A stretch of DNA of 28,349 bases, from contig DAOUAE010000080.1 of assembly GCA_034433795.1 (NCBI GenBank), forward strand, positions 1-28,349, written 5' to 3'. This document shows, piece by piece, positions 1 through 7,438 of this stretch. Positions within the stretch are counted from its first letter, which is position 1. Each line of letters opens with the position of its first letter. The notes under the pieces are model-generated. The model was not told where the DNA came from. It worked only from the letters and a program-made list of their open reading frames with translations, and made no database searches. The DNA comes from DAOUAE01 sp034433795 (GTDB taxonomy: Bacteria; Chloroflexota; UBA6077; FW602-bin22; DAOUAE01). The position numbers and the translations under genes are program-made.

Positions 1-122
1 TGCGGAGGGTTATCCTGGCCATGGGGCAGGCCTCCTGGGGTGTGGTGGTGTGTTACCTGTATTCCAGGAGAGTCTGCCCCGTCTTGTCCAGTCCCCTACC
101 CACCACCTGTGGGACAGTCACG

Positions 123-153
123 CGACCAGGGGACCGGATCGGTCCCCTGGTCG
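123..153. repeat. Perfect 14-bp inverted repeat after the L,D-transpeptidase gene
   Basis: Arms at 123-136 and 140-153 are exactly complementary around a 3-nt loop (GAT). The repeat lies 6 nt beyond the stop codon at 160-162 of the minus-strand gene, so it probably folds at the 3' end of that transcript. No T-tract follows on either strand, so it is a terminator-like or mRNA-stabilising hairpin rather than a classical intrinsic terminator. I see nothing that looks like a gene in positions 1-122. Confidence 0.6.
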
Positions 154-159
154 GTTGGC

Positions 160-870
160 CTACGGCCGGATGATCACCGGCGTGCCGATGGTGGCGAAGC
201 GCCAGAAGAACTGGGCGGCGGCCAGGTCCATTCCCACACAGCCCCGGCTGGTCGGCCGCCGGCCGAAGACCTCGCGCGACGACCACCAGTTGTAGTGGAG
301 AGCGTGGCCGTAGGGGGTGAAGTACTGGGTGTAGAGGACGTTGGTCAGGTAGTAGCCCTCGGGCGACTCCCGCGGAATGCCGACGGTCGCCGAGTCCATG
401 GTCTCATTGGCCACCCGCCGCAGGATCCGGAACGTCCCCACCGGCGTCTCCCAGCCGGGACGACCGGTGGTGACGGCCGCCGTGTAGACCGGGCGACCAT
501 CCTCGTAGGCCGTCGCCTGCTGAGCGCCCAGACGCACCTCGATCCAGCGGCCGGCGCGCGCGGTCTCAGCCGGTCGGGCTTGGCCTGACCGGCTGGCGGC
601 CGTGACGAAGGCGCTGTGGACGTAGCCCCCGTCGACCAGCCGGTACCAGGTGGCATTCCCCGCGACCGCCTGGCCGCTGGTCTCGGCCACCACCTCCACG
701 GAGGTCCCCGGCGGAAGCACGGTCAGAACCGCGGCGCGGGTGGTCGGCGCCGCCCGGACGTTCAGCGCCTCGCTGGTCACCCCCGTCCAGGCCGCCACCG
801 GGCTGGCCGGCCCCAACACGGCCAGGGCCAGGCCGACCGCCAGGAGAAGCGACCACCATCGTCGGACCAT
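160..870 (-). CDS. Secreted SH3-domain L,D-transpeptidase (YkuD family)
   Basis: A 236-residue exported protein likely to cross-link peptidoglycan stem peptides (3-3 links) or attach proteins to the wall. The start at 870 is preceded by AAGGAGGG at good spacing; the longer frame to 1050 has low-complexity coding and no signal. Residues 1-26 form a signal peptide (RR, then a hydrophobic run ending PVAA). Residues about 28-90 are a bacterial SH3-like domain (LNVRAAPTT...VLPPGTSVEVV). Residues about 105-236 are the YkuD catalytic domain, with the His of HALHYN and the motif SRGCVGM giving catalytic Cys211. The SRGC variant replaces the commoner SHGC and is known in the family. The gene stands alone, divergent from the isomerase-like gene. 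Confident on family, not on exact cross-link. Confidence 0.9.
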   Translation of the reverse strand: MVRRWWSLLLAVGLALAVLGPASPVAAWTGVTSEALNVRAAPTTRAAVLTVLPPGTSVEVVAETSGQAVAGNATWYRLVDGGYVHSAFVTAASRSGQARPAETARAGRWIEVRLGAQQATAYEDGRPVYTAAVTTGRPGWETPVGTFRILRRVANETMDSATVGIPRESPEGYYLTNVLYTQYFTPYGHALHYNWWSSREVFGRRPTSRGCVGMDLAAAQFFWRFATIGTPVIIRP

Positions 871-896
871 CGAGCCCTCCTTGCCCGTGCTGATCC

Positions 897-924
897 CGTT
901 CTCCGGGCCCCTGGCTGGAGAACG
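897..924. promoter_or_regulatory. Inverted repeat in the L,D-transpeptidase upstream region
   Basis: CGTTCTCC (897-904) and GGAGAACG (917-924) are perfectly complementary 8-bp arms separated by 12 nt, about 27 nt upstream of the start codon at 870. A second small repeat, GGCACG/CGTGCC, is at 938-952. They could be a 5'UTR hairpin or a repressor site. I found no convincing -35/-10 pair for the minus strand in 871-1073; the rest of this 306-bp intergenic stretch shows only the plus-strand promoter at 1074. Confidence 0.35.
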
Positions 925-1073
925 AGGCCGAGGCGTGGGCACGTGGCGTGCCAGGGACGCTGGCGACCGTTTCACCTGCGGAGAGGTACGGGCCGCAGTC
1001 CCACCACCACCGCCACCGGGGCGACAGCGCGCCCCCGGAGGCGGGACCACGGCCGGCGACCGGGAAGGGCCTC

Positions 1074-1102
1074 TTGACAGCCTCGCCCTGGCCGACTACC
1101 CT
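1074..1102 (+). promoter_or_regulatory. Sigma-70-type promoter of the isomerase-like gene
   Basis: Perfect -35 TTGACA at 1074-1079, a 17-bp spacer, and -10 TACCCT at 1097-1102. The predicted transcription start is near 1110, giving a 5'UTR of about 67 nt before the ATG at 1177. Confidence 0.7.
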
Positions 1103-1176
1103 CCCCGCTGGGACGATCGCTTGCCGGCCAGCGGCCGTGCCGTTCAGCGGTGCTGAGGCCTCACGGGAGGTGGACC

Positions 1177-2142
1177 ATGAAGGTCGGTTTGTACACCATC
1201 ACCTATCTCGGGATCTGGTACCGGGGGCGGGCCCTGACCCTGCCGGAGATCGTCGAGCGGGCGGTGGCCTACGGCTTCGATGGCATTGAGATCGACGGCA
1301 AACGCCCCCACGGCAACCCGATGGACTGGGACGACCGGCGGCGTCGGGAGTTCCGCGACCTCTGCGCCAGCCAGGGGATCGAGATCATCGGCGTGGCGGC
1401 CAATAACGACTTCTCCAGCCCCATCCCCGAGCACCGCGAGTGCCAGATCCTGATGGTCCGGGAGATCATCCGGCTCTGCGCCGACCTCGGCGGCCGCATC
1501 GTCCGCGTCTTCTTCGCCTGGCCCGGCGTCACCCTCGATCCGACCGGCGTGGCGGCCTACGAGTTCGCCCGGACGATGTGGGCCGAGAACAGCCGCTACA
1601 GCACCCGCCGCGAGCAGTGGGCGGCGGTCCGGGCCAGCCTGAAGGAGCTCGCCCAGATCGCCCAGGACGCCGGCGTGACGCTGGCCCTCCAGAACCACAC
1701 CCCGCTCCTGCGCCACTACCGCGATATGCTCGAGATGATCGCCGAGGTCGACTCGCCGGCCCTGCGGGCCTGCCTGGACGTGCCGATCCTGGAGCGCCAG
1801 GACGACGCCTACGTCTGGCAGGCGGTGCGCGAGACCGGCCGGCTGCAGGTCCACTCACACTTCGGCGGCGAATTCGAGCGCGGCCCCGACGGCGTCGTCC
1901 GCCAGCGGCCCATTGAGTTCGACCGCCCGCTGGCCAACTACCCGACCTTCATCCGGGCCCTCAAGGAGATCGGCTACGACGGCTACCTGGCCTTCGAATT
2001 CTGCCACCCGGCTCTGCGCCACCACGATCTGCAGGGGCTCGCGTTCATCGACGAGCAGACCCAGCTGGCCGCCGAGTACATGCGGAACCTGCTCCTCAGC
2101 GAAGGGGTCTACACCGGCCGCCTGACGACCCTGCCCCGCTGA
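1177..2142 (+). CDS. Sugar phosphate isomerase/epimerase-like TIM-barrel protein
   Basis: A 321-residue protein of the xylose isomerase-like/AP endonuclease 2 fold. The ATG at 1177 follows GGGAGG with 6-nt spacing; an upstream GTG/TTG extension lacks conserved sequence. Barrel strands are readable in order: an N-terminal VGLYTITYLG, FDGIEIDGK, GIEIIGVAANN, GGRIVRVFFAW, VTLALQNH, LRACLDVPIL, RLQVHSHFGG and GYLAFEFCHP. Asp (CLDV), His (HSH) and Glu (FEF) fit metal-ligand positions. The first ligand strand reads LALQNH where many members have Glu, a variant I believe also occurs in related proteins. It is monocistronic and convergent with the hydroxylase operon. Substrate unknown; such proteins act on keto-sugars, inosose or hydroxypyruvate. 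Confidence 0.85.
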   Translation: MKVGLYTITYLGIWYRGRALTLPEIVERAVAYGFDGIEIDGKRPHGNPMDWDDRRRREFRDLCASQGIEIIGVAANNDFSSPIPEHRECQILMVREIIRLCADLGGRIVRVFFAWPGVTLDPTGVAAYEFARTMWAENSRYSTRREQWAAVRASLKELAQIAQDAGVTLALQNHTPLLRHYRDMLEMIAEVDSPALRACLDVPILERQDDAYVWQAVRETGRLQVHSHFGGEFERGPDGVVRQRPIEFDRPLANYPTFIRALKEIGYDGYLAFEFCHPALRHHDLQGLAFIDEQTQLAAEYMRNLLLSEGVYTGRLTTLPR

Positions 2143-2211
2143 CCTCGAGCCGACGGCGGCGGAGTCCATCCCCGGCGCCTGTCGCGGCCGACGAGCGGGC
2201 CGAGCGCCGCG

Positions 2212-2231
2212 CGGGGCGGAGAGACGCCCCG
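2212..2231. terminator. GC-rich hairpin between convergent genes
   Basis: CGGGGCG (2212-2218) pairs with CGCCCCG (2225-2231) across a GAGAGA loop, in the 129-bp gap between the stop codons at 2142 and 2272. There is no T-tract, so it may be a weak bidirectional terminator or 3'-end stabiliser. Confidence 0.3.
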
Positions 2232-2271
2232 GATGCTGCCGCGCGGCCCCGGCGGCCTGCCGGCCGGGCGC

Positions 2272-2703
2272 TCAGTCTCCGGCCGGCCCCACGTACCCCA
2301 GGAGCTCGATTTTGACCCCGTCGGGGTCCTCGATCCAGGCGACCCGGAGGGCAGCCCCGACCCAGCGCGACACCGACCGGATGGGACCGGTCAAGGGGTA
2401 GCCGGCGGCCGCCAGCCGGGCGGCCAGGCCCTCCAGGTCCTCGACCCAGACGGCCAAATGGTGGAGACCGAGGGGCTGGTCGGCGGCGCGCTCCGGCAGC
2501 GGGCCCTCCTCCGGCCGGCGCTCGAAGATCTCCAGATAGTTCTCCGGCGTGCCCAGGGCCGCGTAGGCGCGGGCCGGCGGATCGCGGCGCACGACCTCGA
2601 CAATCGGCATTCCCAGGAGCCCGTGGTAGAGGGCCAGACTGCGGTCCAGATCGCGGACCATCAGACAGGTCTGGGCCAGCTGACCGGCAGAAGGCCTGGA
2701 CAT
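2272..2703 (-). CDS. VOC-family (glyoxalase/bleomycin-resistance fold) protein
   Basis: A 143-residue single-module vicinal-oxygen-chelate protein. Two beta-alpha-beta-beta-beta repeats are visible: residues 10-55 (TCLMVRDLDRSLALYHGLLGM) and residues about 80-137 (LHHLAVWVEDLEGLAARLAAAG...WIEDPDGVKIELL). His in HHLAV and Glu in KIELL match usual metal ligands. The N-terminal strand has Cys-Leu where many members have a His, so one ligand may be missing. It is the last gene of the operon, 13 nt after the 2Fe-2S subunit, with an AGGAGGAGA ribosome site. Family members are lyases, isomerases, ring-cleaving dioxygenases or drug-binding proteins. Context suggests handling an intermediate of the pathway, but the reaction cannot be named. 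Confidence 0.8.
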   Translation of the reverse strand: MSRPSAGQLAQTCLMVRDLDRSLALYHGLLGMPIVEVVRRDPPARAYAALGTPENYLEIFERRPEEGPLPERAADQPLGLHHLAVWVEDLEGLAARLAAAGYPLTGPIRSVSRWVGAALRVAWIEDPDGVKIELLGYVGPAGD

Positions 2704-2716
2704 GCGTCTCTCCTCC

Positions 2717-3238
2717 TCAGCGGTGATCGGTCAGGCGGGCCGGGCTCTCCGACCCCGGCGGCCGTGCGGCCGGGGGCTCGCCGGCCGCCAGCCGGGCGGC
2801 CAGCAGCACCGCCTCTTCGATGGCGTAGTAGCTCCCGCAGCGGCAGAGGTTGCCGGCCAGGTACTGACGGATGAGGGCGCGGTCCGGCAGCGGGTGGGCG
2901 CGGAGCAGGGCCCTGGCGCTCAGGACAAACCCGGGTGTGCAGTAGCCGCACTGAAAGGCGTTGCCGGCCACAAAGGCCCGGAGCACCGGGTCGTCGGCCG
3001 GGAGCCCCTCCACGGTCAGAATCTCCCGACCGGCGGCCAGCGGGGCCAGCACCAGGCAACTGCTGACCGGCTGGCCGTCGAGCAGCACCGTGCAGACCCC
3101 GCAGAGCCCGATCCCGCAGGTCAGACGCACGCTGCTCAGCCCGCAGCGCCCGCGCAGGACCGACTGCAGGGTCTCGTCGGGATGGACGGTGAGCGTCTCC
3201 TCCCGGCCGTTCAGCCGCAGGCGAATCGTCAGGCTCAT
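2717..3238 (-). CDS. Molybdenum hydroxylase, 2Fe-2S subunit (XdhC/CoxS/IorA type)
   Basis: A 173-residue small subunit that passes electrons from the molybdopterin subunit to FAD. Residues 1-80 form the plant-type ferredoxin domain with C41-x4-C46-x2-C49 and C61. Residues about 85-155 form the helical [2Fe-2S] domain with C97-x2-C100 and C132-x-C134 (CGYC and CRCG). All eight cluster cysteines are present. I chose the ATG at 3238 because it forms TGATG with the stop of the large subunit and has GAGGAGGG five bases upstream; a TTG one codon earlier is possible. The C-terminal 25 residues (Pro/Ala/Arg rich) are a disordered extension. Subunit identity is certain; substrate is not. Confidence 0.95.
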   Translation of the reverse strand: MSLTIRLRLNGREETLTVHPDETLQSVLRGRCGLSSVRLTCGIGLCGVCTVLLDGQPVSSCLVLAPLAAGREILTVEGLPADDPVLRAFVAGNAFQCGYCTPGFVLSARALLRAHPLPDRALIRQYLAGNLCRCGSYYAIEEAVLLAARLAAGEPPAARPPGSESPARLTDHR

Positions 3239-5532
3239 CAACCCTCCTCGCGGCGCTCCGGCTCGGCCAGGGCGGCCCGCAGCCGCTCTGGCGTGAGCGG
3301 GAGACGGGTGAGGTTCACCCCCAGGGCCCGGGCGACGGCGTTGCCGATGGCGGCCGGGGTGGGAGGGAGGGCCGTCTCGCCTAGGCCGTGGACCTCAGCC
3401 CCCGGTCGTTCCAGGAGCGTCACCGTGACCCGCGGCGGGATATCGGCGAACGAGGGGATGAGATAGTCGGAGAGGTTGGCGTTCAGCACCTGCCCCTCGC
3501 CGAAGACGATCTCCTCGAAGAGCGCCGTGCCGAGGCCGAAGACCACGTTGCCCTCGGTCTGCAGACGGGCCAGCACCGGGTTGACCACCCGGCCGGCGTA
3601 GACGGCGGCGTGGACGTGCTCGACCTCCACCCGGCCGGTCTCCGGGTCGACCCGGACCACCGCCCCGACGGCGCTCTGGTGCCAGTGCGAGGAGGCGACC
3701 CCCTGGCCGGTGTCGGGGTCGAGTCCCCCCTCGTTGGCGAAGGCGGCCTGGGCGGTCAGTTCGAACCGGCCGGTCCGGGCCACCACCTCGCCCAGCCGGA
3801 GCGCCCGCTCCGGCACGCCGGCGACGAAGATCCGGCCGGATCGGCACACCAGATCGCGCGGATCGGCCTCCAGGAGCTCGGCCGCCAGGTCGAGCAGGCG
3901 CTGGCGGAGGAGGGTGGCCGCCCGCTGGACGGCGGTCCCGAGCATATAGGTCGAGCGGCTGGAGGTCGTCCGGGTGTCGAAGGGAACGACCGCCGTGTCG
4001 GGGAAGACCACCTCGACCTGGTCGAGCGGCTGGTCCAGGACCGCCGCCGCCAGCCGGGCCAGAGCGGTCCGGCTGCCCTGGCCCATCTCGACCGTGCCGG
4101 CGTAGACCCGCAGCCGTCCCTCGGCGGTCAGCCCGACGCGGGCCTCACAGCGGCTCGGCGTCTGCATCCCCTTCAGGGTGACGGCCAGCCCCTTGGCCCG
4201 GATGGTCCCGTCGGGCAGGACCGTGCGCTGATCGTGCGGCCAGTCGATAGTCTGAGCGGCGGCCTGAAGCAGATCGGCGAAGTGGATGTCGTGGACGACC
4301 TCGCCGGTGGCGAAGGCGTCGCCGTCGCGCAGGAGGTTGCGCTGGCGAAACTCCAGCGGGTCGAGCCCCAGCCGCTCGGCGGCCAGGTCCATCATGCGCT
4401 CCGAGGCCCAGACGGCCTGGGTGGCCGAGTAGCCGCGGAAGGCGCCGTTTGGCGGGAGATGGGTGTAGACGCAGTAGGAGTCGACCCAGACGTGGGGGAT
4501 GCGGTAGGGGCCGACGGCGTGGTAGCCGCCCTTGGTGGCCACGCCGGGGCCGCTGTCGGCGTAGGCGCCGGTGTTCCAGTAGGCCAGAACCTGCTTGGCG
4601 GTGATCGTGCCGTCGCGCCGGACGCCCAGACGGATGGTGATGGTGGCCGGATGCCGGTTGAGGGTGACGAACTCCTCCTCCCGGCTGAGGGCCAGGCGGA
4701 CCGGTCGCCCGGCCTTGCGGGCCAGCAGGGCGGCCAGCGGCTCCAGCCGGGGGAACGTCTTGGCGCCATACCCCCCGCCCAGCGGGTGGACGATCACCCG
4801 CACCTGCTCGAGACCGAGCCGAAAGAGCCGGGCCAGCGCCCGCTGCACATCGAACGGCGTCTGGCTGGCGGTGTAGACGACCAGCCGGTCGCCCTCCCAC
4901 CCGGCCACGGTCACGTGGGGCTCCATCGTCACGTGCTGGGCGCTGGGCGTGAAGAAGGTCTCCTCCAGAACCAGATCGGCTGCGGCCAGACCGGCCGCCA
5001 GGTCGCCCCGACGAATGCGGAAGTGGTGACAGATGTTGGTGCCCGGCACCGGCCGCAGGTCGAAGTTCAGCGACACCCCCGGATAGGCGGCGAGGTCGGG
5101 ATGGACCAGCGGCGCCTCCGGGCGCGCCGCCGCGACAGCGTCGAAGACGGCCGGGAGCGGCTCGTACTCGACCAGGATGGCCTGGACGGCCGCCCGGGCG
5201 GTGGCCTCGTCCTCAGCCGCCACCGCCGCCACCCGGTCGCCGACGTAGCGCACCCGCTCCAGCGCCACGATGGGCTCGTCGGCGATCTGGGGGCCGTAGG
5301 TGCGCTCGAGGGTCGGGTCGCTCAGGATATCGTCGCGGGTGACCACCGCCACCACCCCGGGGATCGCCAGGGCCGGACGGGGGTCGATGTGCCGCAGACG
5401 GGCGTGCGGATAGGGACTGCGCAGGATGGCCCCGTGCAGCATGCCGGGCAGGCGCAGGTCCTCGGTCAGCGGGAGTCGGGCGGTGGCCCGCTCCCAGGCA
5501 TCGATCATCGCTGGCGCCTCAGCGATCGCCAT
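3238..5532 (-). CDS. Molybdenum hydroxylase, molybdopterin-binding large subunit (XdhA/CoxL family)
   Basis: A 764-residue catalytic subunit of the xanthine dehydrogenase/aldehyde oxidase/CO dehydrogenase superfamily. It hydroxylates a C-H or aldehyde carbon using water-derived oxygen. The a/b hammerhead domain spans about residues 15-135 (LPGMLHGAILRSPYPHARL...YVGDRVAAVAAED). The molybdopterin domains follow, with GGGYGAKT, GAFRGYS and VEMGQGSRT. The catalytic base is Glu719 in GLGETALPP. It lacks the AYRC(SeCys/Cys)SFR loop of true form I CO dehydrogenase (it reads GAFRGYSATQ), so CO oxidation is unlikely. Start ATG 5532 has GGAGGAG upstream and overlaps the FAD gene by 14 bp. No cofactor maturation gene (XdhC, MocA) is in the window. 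Substrate unknown. Confidence 0.95.
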   Translation of the reverse strand: MAIAEAPAMIDAWERATARLPLTEDLRLPGMLHGAILRSPYPHARLRHIDPRPALAIPGVVAVVTRDDILSDPTLERTYGPQIADEPIVALERVRYVGDRVAAVAAEDEATARAAVQAILVEYEPLPAVFDAVAAARPEAPLVHPDLAAYPGVSLNFDLRPVPGTNICHHFRIRRGDLAAGLAAADLVLEETFFTPSAQHVTMEPHVTVAGWEGDRLVVYTASQTPFDVQRALARLFRLGLEQVRVIVHPLGGGYGAKTFPRLEPLAALLARKAGRPVRLALSREEEFVTLNRHPATITIRLGVRRDGTITAKQVLAYWNTGAYADSGPGVATKGGYHAVGPYRIPHVWVDSYCVYTHLPPNGAFRGYSATQAVWASERMMDLAAERLGLDPLEFRQRNLLRDGDAFATGEVVHDIHFADLLQAAAQTIDWPHDQRTVLPDGTIRAKGLAVTLKGMQTPSRCEARVGLTAEGRLRVYAGTVEMGQGSRTALARLAAAVLDQPLDQVEVVFPDTAVVPFDTRTTSSRSTYMLGTAVQRAATLLRQRLLDLAAELLEADPRDLVCRSGRIFVAGVPERALRLGEVVARTGRFELTAQAAFANEGGLDPDTGQGVASSHWHQSAVGAVVRVDPETGRVEVEHVHAAVYAGRVVNPVLARLQTEGNVVFGLGTALFEEIVFGEGQVLNANLSDYLIPSFADIPPRVTVTLLERPGAEVHGLGETALPPTPAAIGNAVARALGVNLTRLPLTPERLRAALAEPERREEG

Positions 5533-6409
5533 CGCGGACTCCTCCTTCCGGTGCGGCCGCGACCTGGTGCAGCGCCCGCTGGAGAAGCACCCGGACCAGG
5601 TGACGCCGGTAGTCGGCCGAGCCCCGCAGGTCGCTCACCAGATCCAGTCCCTCGACGAAGCGGCTGGCGATCTCCCGTATGAGGGCGGGTGTCAGCCGCT
5701 CGCCCCGCGCCAGCGCCGCAACCGCGGGCCGGACGACCGGGGTGCTGGCCACCGCCCCGACGGCCAGGGCGAGGTGCTGGCAGCGCCCCTCGGCATCGAG
5801 GCCGGCGACCGCCGCCACGGTGGCGCAGGGGCGGTCTTCACTCGAACGGGTGACGAACTTGAGGTAGACGCTCCGGGCTCCCGGCAGCGGCGGCGGAACG
5901 AGGAGATCGGTCACGATCTCCTCGGGCTGGACCTGGGTCTGGTAGTGGCCGACCAGAAACTCCTGGACGGGAAGCTCGCGAGTCCCCCGGGTGCTGGCCA
6001 GACGCACCCGGGCCCCCAGGGCCGCCAGCGCGGCCGGGGGGTCGGAGGCGTAATCGGCCTCGCAGAGATTGCCGCCGATGGTCCCCTGGGCGCGAATGCG
6101 GACGTTGGCCACCAGCCCGCAGGCCCGGGCCAGGACCGGCGCCCGCTCCCGGACCAGTGGATGGCTGGCCACCACGTTCAGCGGCAGGCCCGCTCCCAGA
6201 CGGAGGGTGCCATCGGGCTCCAGGCCGATCCCGGTCAGATCGGCCAGGCGGTGGAGGGCCAGGAGAGCCCGGGGCCGGAGCAACCCCTGCTGGAGCAGGA
6301 GGGTCACCCAGACGCCGCCGCCAAGCGGGCGGGCCTCGTCGCCGTACGCCTGACGCAGGGCCAGGGCTTCGGCCAGGGTGGTCGGTTCGAGCCAGAGCAG
6401 GGTCGTCAT
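5519..6409 (-). CDS. Molybdenum hydroxylase, FAD-binding medium subunit (XdhB/CoxM)
   Basis: A 296-residue FAD subunit that accepts electrons from the 2Fe-2S subunit and passes them to NAD, quinone or another acceptor. Residues about 28-38 (RPLGGGVWV) and 108-125 (TIGGNLCEADYASDPPAAL) are the two FAD pyrophosphate-binding loops. The C-terminal CO-dehydrogenase flavoprotein domain runs from about residue 175 (SVYLKFVTRSSEDRPCATVAA). The start is the ATG at 6409, in a 4-bp ATGA overlap with the CoxG-like gene; the open frame continues upstream to 6772 but that part is antisense-like noise. Normal length for the family. It completes the three-subunit enzyme in the order M-L-S seen in many cox-like operons. 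Confidence 0.94.
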   Translation of the reverse strand: MTTLLWLEPTTLAEALALRQAYGDEARPLGGGVWVTLLLQQGLLRPRALLALHRLADLTGIGLEPDGTLRLGAGLPLNVVASHPLVRERAPVLARACGLVANVRIRAQGTIGGNLCEADYASDPPAALAALGARVRLASTRGTRELPVQEFLVGHYQTQVQPEEIVTDLLVPPPLPGARSVYLKFVTRSSEDRPCATVAAVAGLDAEGRCQHLALAVGAVASTPVVRPAVAALARGERLTPALIREIASRFVEGLDLVSDLRGSADYRRHLVRVLLQRALHQVAAAPEGGVRDGDR

Positions 6410-6855
6410 CGCGCCGCGCTCAACCGGCTCTGCAGACAGGTGATGGTCTCGCGCGTCATCCGCTGGGCGACATCCTGGTAGACCGCCTGGCCCAGCTGGC
6501 CGAGCTTCCCCCGCAGGACCAGGTCGAGGGCGTAGGCGCCACGGGTCTCCTGGCCCACCGGCTCGAGCCGCACGACGAACGTCCCCTCGACCAGCGTGCC
6601 CGTCAGCCGCTCCCGCCCCTGGAGGTCCACCCGCAGCGTGCGGGTGGCGCCGTCCGGCTGGACCGTGCCGGTCAGGTCGAAGAGGGCCTGAATCGGCCCG
6701 AGCCGGACCCGGACCTGGCCGCTGTAACGGTCGGGCCCCAGCTGGCGGACCCCTTCCGCCCCCGGCAGGCAACCGCTGACGGTCTCCACCGCCTGCAGGG
6801 CCAGCCAGGCCTGGTCGACCGGAAGAGGCAGGGTGAACGTCCCCTCAAAGCGCAC
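6406..6855 (-). CDS. coxG: CoxG-like SRPBCC-family protein
   Basis: A 149-residue protein of the carbon monoxide dehydrogenase subunit G family (START/SRPBCC fold). Typical signatures are FEGTFTLPLPVDQAWLALQ, VSGCLPGAEGV and GPIQALFDLTG, then a C-terminal helix. The short form lacks the long C-terminal membrane tail of some CoxG proteins. Established work links CoxG to membrane recruitment of CO dehydrogenase, and related proteins may carry lipophilic electron acceptors. Here it sits between the HD gene and the FAD subunit and overlaps both, so it probably serves this hydroxylase. The start is GTG at 6855 with GGGAGG nine bases upstream. The symbol is by family, not proven orthology. Confidence 0.85.
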   Translation of the reverse strand: MRFEGTFTLPLPVDQAWLALQAVETVSGCLPGAEGVRQLGPDRYSGQVRVRLGPIQALFDLTGTVQPDGATRTLRVDLQGRERLTGTLVEGTFVVRLEPVGQETRGAYALDLVLRGKLGQLGQAVYQDVAQRMTRETITCLQSRLSAAR

Positions 6856-7438
6856 GGTTCGGTCCTCCCGCCCGGAGCGCCTCCTGCACCCGCGCGACGG
6901 CCTGGGCGTAGAGACGGGCGGCCAGCGGCCGGGCCTGGGGCAGACGGATCCGGTCGCGCATATAGCGCAGTTTGGCCAGGGCCTCGGCCGGCCCGACCCC
7001 GTGCTGACCGGTGGCCAGCCAGCGCAGCACCAGATCCACGTTGGTCTCCAGGAAACTCAGGCTGTCGGCCGCCTGGACCAGGTCGGCCTCGGGCCAGCCG
7101 CCCTCCTCGTGGGCGGCGATGAGGGCCTGGACCCGGGCGCTGAGCGCTGGCCCGGCCCCGAGATCGGCCAGGATCTGGCCGGCGATCCGGGCTGAGCGCT
7201 CGGCGTGCCGGCGGTTGTAGTCGGGGTCGTCGGGTCCGCGGGTCGCGTCCCAGACCGGGGCCTCCGGCCCGGGGAAGGCCCGCTCGATATCATGCAGGAC
7301 GGTGGCCAGTTGCACCGCCTCATCGGCCGCCGGGTCCAGCTGCTCCAGCCACTCCAGGGCCCGCACCAGATGCGGGGCGTTCCAGTAGTGGGCCTGAACC
7401 CAGGCGACGGCGGCCTCAACCAGCGGGCTGCGCGCCAT
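6845..7438 (-). CDS. HD-domain protein (putative metal-dependent phosphohydrolase)
   Basis: A 197-residue protein with a recognisable HD fold: His23, the diagnostic H49-D50 pair (VLHDIERAFPG), His84 in RRHAERSARIAG, and His-Glu in IAAHEEGG. The domain fills residues about 5-125; the remainder is helical. HD proteins are usually phosphohydrolases of nucleotides or phosphate esters. The gene overlaps the ATP-grasp gene by 23 bp and coxG by 11 bp, so it is translationally coupled to both the dikinase pair and the hydroxylase. In the phenylphosphate synthase operon of Thauera the third subunit is a CBS protein. This gene holds the same place but is not homologous by eye. A role in hydrolysing a phosphorylated intermediate is inference. 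Confidence 0.75.
   Translation of the reverse strand: MARSPLVEAAVAWVQAHYWNAPHLVRALEWLEQLDPAADEAVQLATVLHDIERAFPGPEAPVWDATRGPDDPDYNRRHAERSARIAGQILADLGAGPALSARVQALIAAHEEGGWPEADLVQAADSLSFLETNVDLVLRWLATGQHGVGPAEALAKLRYMRDRIRLPQARPLAARLYAQAVARVQEALRAGGPNRAL

Noticed and set aside
3388..5682. 764-codon plus-strand open frame opposite the molybdopterin subunit
   Set aside because: Composition is Gly/Arg/Gln/Asp-rich with no motifs. It is the antisense of a certain gene and open only because of GC-rich third positions.
5533..6772. Longer open frame (to 6772) for the FAD subunit
   Set aside because: Homology starts at the ATG at 6409 with an ATGA overlap; the upstream part overlaps coxG in another frame.
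3238..6855. Aerobic CO dehydrogenase (coxMSL) assignment
   Set aside because: The large subunit lacks the form I active-site loop AYRCSFR and reads GAFRGYS. CoxG alone does not prove CO oxidation.
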